15,876 bases of DNA, taken from contig CAYQPF010000111.1 of assembly GCA_964419225.1 (NCBI GenBank), forward strand, positions 1 to 15,876. The letters are read 5' to 3'. Of the stretch, positions 7,501 to 12,987 are shown in pieces. The translations under genes and the position numbers were made by a program. The stretch is from CAYQPF01 sp964419225 (GTDB taxonomy: Bacteria; Cloacimonadota; Cloacimonadia; Cloacimonadales; CAYQPF01). How positions within the stretch are numbered: position 1 is the first letter of the stretch; the number at the start of each line of letters is the position of its first letter. Below the pieces are notes generated by a model that had not been told where the DNA came from, did no database searches, and saw only the letters and a program-made list of their open reading frames with translations.

Positions 7501-8196
7501 TTAACGATACATTGCTTTAATTTTGCCCCAAGATCTCTGTTGATTGCTTACAACATTATAAGTAATGTCTGAATTTGATCTGGGATTTAAATTGAATGTG
7601 TTATTACAAAAATTAACTAAACCTGTGATGGCTTCGATTTTTGAAGATTGTTGTAATTGCTGTGTATTTGTAAAACTGCTAAATCCTGTCCTGATCAAAC
7701 AATTTCCTGAACCATCATCGACCCAATTGCCTCTCAATTTGTTGCCAGATCTGGGTTCTACATTTTGAATTCGAACTAACACACTCTCATATGCTTCGTT
7801 CACTGTCAAATCACCAGAAGTAACTTTTAAAGGTTGGGGTTGACAATAATTATTGCGGACTAACTTAATAGAAGTGATATTGCTTAATTGAGTTAAACCG
7901 TGAAATTCTCTTACTTTCCCGACAACTTCGATTAAATCACCTACTTCATTTCCACCAGCAGTATTAGAGACAAAAATGCCTGACCATTCTCTGATATTGG
8001 GATCAGACATAAAAAAGCCATTTCCATTAAAACCGACACCTGTGATAACTCCTGTAATAGTTACAGTTTGATTTTGATAAGGAGATGGGTAAGTGCCATC
8101 AAAACCAGGGTTATCAGTCTGCTGTATCTCATATATACTTAGGGCATTTAAATTAATTAACAATACAAACAACAAAATACTCATCAAGGCTTTCAT
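7501..8196 (-). CDS. Secreted OB-fold protein (YhcR/ExeM-like nucleic-acid-binding fold), stand-alone
   Basis: Read as 231 residues from the ATG at 8196. GGAGGA at 8206-8201 is a good Shine-Dalgarno for it, whereas the ATG at 8208 overlaps this site and would put charged residues ahead of the signal peptide. Residues 1-18 are a Sec signal peptide. From residue 21 the pattern IYEIQQTDNPGF, TVTITGVITGVG, GFFMSDPN, WSGIFV, GDLIEVVGKVREFHGLTQL is the OB-fold domain found at the N-terminus of extracellular nucleases and surface proteins. A second, looser copy follows (about 115-215). No nuclease or phosphatase domain and no sorting signal are attached. It is first in a two-gene unit with the small Cys-tailed protein. 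Confidence 0.75.
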   Translation of the reverse strand: MKALMSILLFVLLINLNALSIYEIQQTDNPGFDGTYPSPYQNQTVTITGVITGVGFNGNGFFMSDPNIREWSGIFVSNTAGGNEVGDLIEVVGKVREFHGLTQLSNITSIKLVRNNYCQPQPLKVTSGDLTVNEAYESVLVRIQNVEPRSGNKLRGNWVDDGSGNCLIRTGFSSFTNTQQLQQSSKIEAITGLVNFCNNTFNLNPRSNSDITYNVVSNQQRSWGKIKAMYR

Positions 8197-8200
8197 TTTA

Positions 8201-8206
8201 TCCTCC
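8201..8206 (-). promoter_or_regulatory. Ribosome-binding site deciding the start of the OB-fold gene
   Basis: GGAGGA, 4 nt before the ATG at 8196. The alternative ATG at 8208 includes this motif in its own first codons and has no Shine-Dalgarno of its own. Confidence 0.7.
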
Positions 8207-8218
8207 ATTTACCCTATT

Positions 8219-8248
8219 ATAATAGATAAATCCTCTATTTCATGTCAA
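8219..8248 (-). promoter_or_regulatory. Sigma70-type promoter of the OB-fold/small membrane-protein unit
   Basis: On the minus strand a perfect TTGACA (8248-8243) and TATTAT (8224-8219) are separated by 18 nt, just upstream of the GGAGGA site. Confidence 0.7.
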
Positions 8249-8338
8249 GGAAAAAAAACATTTTTTTACATTTTTATCAATATTTATTTGAACAATATTC
8301 ACCAGATCTTCCTCTCCCCAACCACTTAGGTTAAAAGG

Positions 8339-9109
8339 TTAGTATTTATGATACTTTTCTCTGATTTTTTTCAGAGTTCCATTCTTCTCCAGTACATAGT
8401 AAGCATTTATCAATTTCTGCAGTTTAGTCTTATCCATTTGCTTGGACACCCCGAAATATACAGGTACTAAAGACAAGATATAGGCATTAATAACAAAGTC
8501 CTTGTAATCGGGATTCGTTCTAATCATATGAGCAGCAGCTAAATACTCATCAAAGTAACCAACAATTCTGCTGGCTGATAGTTTTTTGGGATTCAATTCG
8601 GAAAGACTTACAGTTTCAAAATAGGGAGCAAACTTTTCATCGGCAAGCCGGTCATTAAACTCTTTTGAGTAGAAAGCATCTTTCTGTATGCCAAAGGACA
8701 GTTCCCTGTTTTTGGCAATACGAACAAGATCATCGAGAGAATTGATCGACATTTTCCGGTCTTCTTTCCTGGTAATAATAACCATTTTTGCATCTCTTTC
8801 GGGACCTATCCATTCCAAAAAAACTGATCTTTCATCTGTTTTACTTAAGTTCATCATCATTTCTAACTCACCTGATTCGATATCTTTCAGAGCTCTGGAC
8901 CAGGGTAATTCTACAAATTCCGGAGTATATCCTGCTTTTTTCACCAATGCGGAAGCTAATTCGACATCTATACCCGTCCAATTACCCTGAGCATCTTTAT
9001 AATATTGGGGTGGATACGAGATAACGCGGATTTTTACTGTTTCTGAATAAGAATTTAGAAAAGCAAGGCTAAATAATATTATCAAGCAGATCCGAGAAAT
9101 CTTACTCAT
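8339..9109 (-). CDS. Periplasmic solute-binding protein family 3 (polar amino acid type)
   Basis: A 256-residue protein with a Sec signal peptide (about 1-22) and the SBP_bac_3 fold. Visible family features are IRVISYPPQYY (27-37), GIDVELASAL (46-55), PWSRALKDIESGELEMMMNLSKTDER (69-94) and a short C-terminal helix ending GTLKKIREKY. Such proteins bind polar amino acids or similar small ligands for ABC uptake or, in fusions, for sensing. No permease or ATPase gene is adjacent, so it either serves a distant transporter or is a stand-alone binding protein. GGAGG lies 5 nt before the ATG, and it has its own promoter. The ligand cannot be deduced. Confidence 0.88.
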   Translation of the reverse strand: MSKISRICLIILFSLAFLNSYSETVKIRVISYPPQYYKDAQGNWTGIDVELASALVKKAGYTPEFVELPWSRALKDIESGELEMMMNLSKTDERSVFLEWIGPERDAKMVIITRKEDRKMSINSLDDLVRIAKNRELSFGIQKDAFYSKEFNDRLADEKFAPYFETVSLSELNPKKLSASRIVGYFDEYLAAAHMIRTNPDYKDFVINAYILSLVPVYFGVSKQMDKTKLQKLINAYYVLEKNGTLKKIREKYHKY

Positions 9110-9127
9110 ACTACCTCCATTTGACTA

Positions 9128-9157
9128 TAAATATACTTCCGGGTTTTACGTTGTCAA
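9128..9157 (-). promoter_or_regulatory. Sigma70-type promoter of the solute-binding protein gene
   Basis: On the minus strand a perfect TTGACA (9157-9152) and TATTTA (9133-9128) are 18 nt apart, 19 nt before the ATG. Confidence 0.6.
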
Positions 9158-9220
9158 GCTAATTTCCAAAGATCTCAGGAAAAAATAGAGAAAATGTTCC
9201 AAATCCGCAGGCAAGTATTA

Positions 9221-9280
9221 AGAGAAGAGTAGGCAGTTGGCAGTGGGCAGTTGGCAGTGGAAAGAGAAGAGTGGGCAGTT
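9221..9280. repeat. GGCAGTT/GGCAGTG heptamer minisatellite
   Basis: Four heptamers in tandem (GGCAGTT, GGCAGTG, GGCAGTT, GGCAGTG; 9232-9259), which is also a 14-bp unit repeated twice. They are flanked by an 18-bp direct repeat, AGAGAAGAGTAGGCAGTT (9221-9238) and AGAGAAGAGTGGGCAGTT (9263-9280), with one mismatch. It lies in the gap between two minus-strand genes. Confidence 0.85.
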
Positions 9281-9295
9281 TAACAAGCCAAATCG

Positions 9296-11383
9296 TTAAT
9301 CACACTCTTCCAGAAGTTTTTTGGCATCAAAAATTCTGAAACTGTATGGGTCAGGCCAGGGGTCTAGTTCCAAAGATCTTTCTAAGTAATATCGGGCTTT
9401 TAGACGGTCTTTCATTAGAGAGTAATAATAACCCAAAAAGGATAGCAGTTCTGCATCAGGAGTAATTTTAGCAGACATGGATTCCAATAAAGATATAGAT
9501 TCTGCAGTATTAGAAGATTTTAGATAAAGATCGTAAGACAATTCCACTACAGCATGAATATTATCAGGGTATTTAATAGTAGCACTTCTATGGATTTGTA
9601 TAGCTTCATCATATGAAGAGTTTTCCCGATACAAGTTACCCAGTTCAATCAATAGAACAGGATGTTCAGGAAATAATTTTAGAGCATTCTTAAGGCAATT
9701 CATGGCTTCATCAAGAGAATCAAGGTATTTTGCTTTAAGACAAAAGGCTTGAACAATCTGTTCCTGATATGACTTCTGAGTAGTAAGACGTTCAATAAAA
9801 TTCAGCAGATCAGGATCGCGTTTTAGCAGATCAGCTTTTGTGTTGGCGAACGCAGCAGGCAGGCCAGGTAATTTATAATCTGACAAATATGCTTCCACAC
9901 CTTGTGCAAAGTACTCTCTTTCATTTGAATCTGCATACCAGTCAAGAGTGTATTTGCCTTTTTTGGCTTTGATAAACAAATGTTTCAATTCTCTGTTTTG
10001 TTCCGGAGTGAAAAGCCAATGGATGAGGTGTCCAAATTCATGAAAAGCCACATTATATTTTCCCGACATAACATCTTTTTGTTGAACTTTTTCACTACTC
10101 ATATGGTAACCGCCCTGACCTCCCAGGTCGTCAACGAGTCTTTGATCAATTGATCTTGTACCCTTAGAATCCTGCAGAAAAGGGCAGTTCCAGAGAAGGT
10201 GATGCAAGTCCTTGAAATAAATTGTCGCACCTGAGACATAGAGAGGTTCCATAAAGTCTTTAAAGGGTTGGACATTTAACCTGATTACCTTTTTTAGATC
10301 TTCATCGCATTGCTCAAAATTAATAAAAACTTCTTTCAAGTAAGGAATTTCAGCAGGAGCAGTTTTCCTAGAATAATTCATTTTGTAGTGTTGAATTAAA
10401 ACATTATGTTCATCTTTAAGTTTGGTCAGTGCTTCGGCAATGTAGTAATGAGCCAGACCATAGTTTGGTTTTAATCTGAGAATTTCGAGACTGTAATCGA
10501 TACATTTGTAATAATTACCAAGATGATATTCAGTTGCTGCGATCAATTTTAGTGTCTGTAGATTGACCGAATCTTTGTGATGTTCAGTTAAAATCAAGTT
10601 TTGTGCTTCTTTAAACCGGTTTTCTCTTAATAAAGAATCAGCCAGAATCAGTTGGGAATTATTGGTGCTATCTTCATCATAAGTTGCGGGAGAATATCCG
10701 CGGCCCAACAGGTAATTTGCTTTAGAATTCAAGGGATTCGATTTCAAAGCTTTAAGTAAATATTTTGAACCTTCAGCAATATCATGGTTATACATACATA
10801 AGAACATACCCATTCCGGCCAGAGCATCTGAATTGAGAGGTTCTATTTCAAGTACTTTGTTTATTAACTGCAAATAACCGGCATTGTCTCTGTTTTTTAA
10901 GGTTGCTTCAGCCAGATTCAACAATGTTTCAGTATTTGTTGGACAGACTTTTAAAGCATTTTGCAGGTAATTCAGAGATTCGCTGATTCTGGAAAAATCA
11001 AGGGCTATGAGTGCTTTACCATTAAGAGCACTAATATATGAAGGATTTTGAGCAAGAATATCACTGTAAATACTATCTGCTAAAGCATAATTCATCTGAA
11101 ATCGAGCCCAATCTGCAACAATACATTTTAAATCGTTATCACTTGGCTTAGAGTCAGAAATATCTTGTACAACTATACTCAGATCATAGTATTTACAGTT
11201 ATTTTTAAGAGAGGTACATTTTTTGATTAGTTCATTTTTATTTATAGCATCAATGTCAGTCATACTTTCAAGTTCCCTATTTATCTTATTATATTTTATA
11301 GGCAGGATCATTTCCTTATTTATTGCTAATAAGCCGATGTAGAAACTTATTAAGAGCAATAATATAATCAAACTCTTTTGCAT
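9296..11383 (-). CDS. Secreted TPR protein with internal HEXXH zinc metallopeptidase domain
   Basis: A 695-residue protein with an N-terminal hydrophobic helix (about 3-20), a signal peptide or anchor. TPR-like helical repeats cover about 87-335, for example NPSYISALNGKALIAL (113-128) and LNSDALAGMGMFLCMYNH. A central domain (about 370-510) carries the zinc motif HEFGH (448-452) and, downstream, NEREYFAQGVEAYL, where Glu490 is the likely third zinc ligand, a gluzincin arrangement reminiscent of ATLF-like peptidases. C-terminal TPRs follow (about 550-680). So it is probably an active peptidase flanked by protein-binding repeats, acting outside the cytoplasm. The ATG at 11383 has no clear Shine-Dalgarno, but it gives a good signal sequence and no other ATG lies upstream in frame before a stop. 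It is 67 bp downstream of the LiaF-like gene and probably co-transcribed with it. Confidence 0.85.
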   Translation of the reverse strand: MQKSLIILLLLISFYIGLLAINKEMILPIKYNKINRELESMTDIDAINKNELIKKCTSLKNNCKYYDLSIVVQDISDSKPSDNDLKCIVADWARFQMNYALADSIYSDILAQNPSYISALNGKALIALDFSRISESLNYLQNALKVCPTNTETLLNLAEATLKNRDNAGYLQLINKVLEIEPLNSDALAGMGMFLCMYNHDIAEGSKYLLKALKSNPLNSKANYLLGRGYSPATYDEDSTNNSQLILADSLLRENRFKEAQNLILTEHHKDSVNLQTLKLIAATEYHLGNYYKCIDYSLEILRLKPNYGLAHYYIAEALTKLKDEHNVLIQHYKMNYSRKTAPAEIPYLKEVFINFEQCDEDLKKVIRLNVQPFKDFMEPLYVSGATIYFKDLHHLLWNCPFLQDSKGTRSIDQRLVDDLGGQGGYHMSSEKVQQKDVMSGKYNVAFHEFGHLIHWLFTPEQNRELKHLFIKAKKGKYTLDWYADSNEREYFAQGVEAYLSDYKLPGLPAAFANTKADLLKRDPDLLNFIERLTTQKSYQEQIVQAFCLKAKYLDSLDEAMNCLKNALKLFPEHPVLLIELGNLYRENSSYDEAIQIHRSATIKYPDNIHAVVELSYDLYLKSSNTAESISLLESMSAKITPDAELLSFLGYYYSLMKDRLKARYYLERSLELDPWPDPYSFRIFDAKKLLEECD

Positions 11384-11450
11384 ACAACTTTTATCATGAA
11401 TGTACCAAACAGCTATTTCTTGAGGTCCTTTGTATGAGCATTAGTTAATA

Positions 11451-12152
11451 TTAATTCATGATTTTAATGCCACCGAAGATAGGATAACCTTCAATAATAA
11501 TAGTTTTATTCTCATCTTTAGGATCAGTATTTTGGGTTTGATTGTTTGTACTGCCGAAAATGGAAGCTCCCTCTACGATAATTTTCCAGTTAGAAGGGAC
11601 AAAAACAGTGATACCACCGAATAATGCCACGAGGTCGAGAGATACTCTTGAGGTATTGATCTGTGTGTCACGAAGATCAATTTCAGAGGAACCAAAAATT
11701 GTCACTACATCACCGCCAAGGAAGTTTTGGGTTTGTACTTTTGTTTTGAAGCCCGAGAATATATTCACATGATTGACAGAGTCTTGGGTGAGAGTTTCGG
11801 TGGTCATGCCATCGAGATCATTTGCATCATGGGTAAAGTGAAAGAGTTTTCTTTTAGCCGGGATGATTAACCAAATACCCATTGTTATGAGTAGCATAGG
11901 CCAAAGCAATTCAAAAAAGTCAACCGGTATCAAATCCAGATTGGAGAATATAGCTCCAATACCGAAAATCACTAAAAACATAGACCAGAATTTTGATTTA
12001 CCATGTTCTCTTAATCTGTCCATTCCCCAAAAAACTAAGACTATCGGCCAGAATTTGCCGAACACATTCCAAAAGCCAAAGTTAAGGTTGTCCAGCATAA
12101 CGGTAAGCCCAAGCAATACTAAAATAATCCCCAAAAATATTTTGGTTTTCAT
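11451..12152 (-). CDS. LiaF-like (YvqF/DUF5668) cell-envelope membrane protein
   Basis: A 233-residue protein. The N-terminal half has membrane helices at about 3-19, 33-44, 56-70 and 81-97, with the DUF5668 pattern (FGKFWPIVLVFWGM; ELLWPMLLITMGIW). The C-terminal half is a beta-rich LiaF-like domain. It holds five phased I/L-F-G/S-G/S turns: NIFSGFK (130), TIFGSSEIDL (151), ALFGGITVFVP (176), SIFGS (197), PIFGG (224). In Firmicutes LiaF controls the LiaRS cell-envelope stress response, but no LiaRS pair is adjacent here, so a general envelope role is all that can be inferred. AAGGAGGA precedes the ATG. Confidence 0.85.
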   Translation of the reverse strand: MKTKIFLGIILVLLGLTVMLDNLNFGFWNVFGKFWPIVLVFWGMDRLREHGKSKFWSMFLVIFGIGAIFSNLDLIPVDFFELLWPMLLITMGIWLIIPAKRKLFHFTHDANDLDGMTTETLTQDSVNHVNIFSGFKTKVQTQNFLGGDVVTIFGSSEIDLRDTQINTSRVSLDLVALFGGITVFVPSNWKIIVEGASIFGSTNNQTQNTDPKDENKTIIIEGYPIFGGIKIMN

Positions 12153-12179
12153 GACTCCTCCTTAGGAAAAACTGAATAC

Positions 12180-12209
12180 TAAAATGACATGATTATCTGT
12201 TCTTGTCAA
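12180..12209 (-). promoter_or_regulatory. Promoter of the LiaF-like gene
   Basis: On the minus strand a perfect TTGACA (12209-12204) is followed after 18 nt by ATTTTA (12185-12180), a weak -10. It forms a divergent pair with the promoter at 12280-12309. Confidence 0.5.
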
Positions 12210-12279
12210 CAGTACATTTCGCAAATATTGCAATATCATCGGAAATTTCACATTCTATTTCTCCAAATAATGAAATTGA

Positions 12280-12309
12280 TTGACAAGTCAGCACACTAAT
12301 AACTGTAAT
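12280..12309 (+). promoter_or_regulatory. Promoter of the DUF805 gene
   Basis: A perfect TTGACA (12280-12285) and TGTAAT (12304-12309) are 18 nt apart. The first three bases, TTG, can be misread as a start codon for a longer frame-matched protein. Confidence 0.7.
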
Positions 12310-12336
12310 TCTGTATTAGTACACAAGGGGATTAGG

Positions 12337-12681
12337 ATGAATTGGTATATATATGTTTTGCAGAATTACGCGGTGTTTTTCGGGAGAGCTTCCAGACAAG
12401 AGTACTGGATGTTTTATTTGTATTCTTTTTTACTTAGTATTCTGGCCACAGTGCTGGACAATTTTTTGGGAACTTTTTATTTGATCAGCACACTATATAC
12501 ACTTGGTGTATTGATTCCCTCTTCCTCTGTAACGATCAGAAGACTGCATGATATTGGAAAAAGTGGTTGGTGGTGTTGGATTAATCTCATACCTTTAATT
12601 GGATTTATCTGGTTCTTTGTCCTTTTATGTACAGAGAGCGATCCGGGGGACAATGAATACGGAGAGAGTCCATTATACTAA
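12337..12681 (+). CDS. DUF805 family small inner-membrane protein
   Basis: A 114-residue protein read from the ATG at 12337, preceded by AAGGGGATTAGG. The frame stays open upstream to a TTG at 12280, but that TTG is the -35 box of the gene's own promoter. Family marks are FFGRASRQEYW (14-24), RRLHDIGKSGWWCW (68-81) and SDPGDNEYGESP (101-112), with three membrane helices at about 23-42, 44-62 and 78-98. These are diagnostic for DUF805 (YhaH-like) proteins, whose function is not established. It is divergent from the LiaF-like gene. Confidence 0.93.
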   Translation: MNWYIYVLQNYAVFFGRASRQEYWMFYLYSFLLSILATVLDNFLGTFYLISTLYTLGVLIPSSSVTIRRLHDIGKSGWWCWINLIPLIGFIWFFVLLCTESDPGDNEYGESPLY

Positions 12682-12987
12682 AATCCAGACATCTGCAAAG
12701 AAAGAAAAGGGATGCTTTTAGAGAATTATTAACAAAGATAGGCAGGATAAACAGGATGTAAAATAATTATGAATGGTGAATTGAAGGAAATTTGGTAGAG
12801 AGTTGATAAGTTTGCGGGGTCATTTGATAACTTAATATGTCATGGTCATTTTTTTTAATAACACCTGATAAAGCCAGTGGCAAAATGTATTCCATTGTGA
12901 TATGTGTAAGTAGAATCGTTAAACTGTCATACAAAAAAATCATCAGGGCAAATACAAAGATTCACCCTGATAAGAAAGTAATTGGTA
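12682..12987. other. 306-bp non-coding gap between convergent genes
   Basis: No gene was found. It contains a short direct repeat CAGGATAAACAGGAT at about 12743-12757 (CAGGAT twice, 9 nt apart), a motif style common in dispersed intergenic repeats. It also holds the terminator of the surface-protein gene at its right end. No terminator was seen for the DUF805 gene. Confidence 0.6.
12933..12971 (-). terminator. Intrinsic terminator of the surface-protein gene
   Basis: On the minus strand ATCAGGGTGAAT pairs with ATTTGCCCTGAT (12 bp including two G-U pairs, loop CTTTGT; 12971-12942) and runs into seven T residues (12939-12933), 17 nt after the stop. Confidence 0.88.

Noticed and set aside
8250..8300. 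A/T-rich inverted stretch (AATATT pairs, A and T runs) as terminator of the solute-binding protein gene
   Set aside because: Stems are only A-T pairs with no stable GC core; it cannot be called an intrinsic terminator.
8608..9024. Several small open frames on both strands within the solute-binding protein gene
   Set aside because: Out-of-frame shadows of a clear family member with signal peptide and ribosome-binding site.
1..9109. A defence island built around the AAA-ATPase/PD-(D/E)XK gene
   Set aside because: The neighbours are metabolic, sensory and envelope genes; no other defence-type gene is present.
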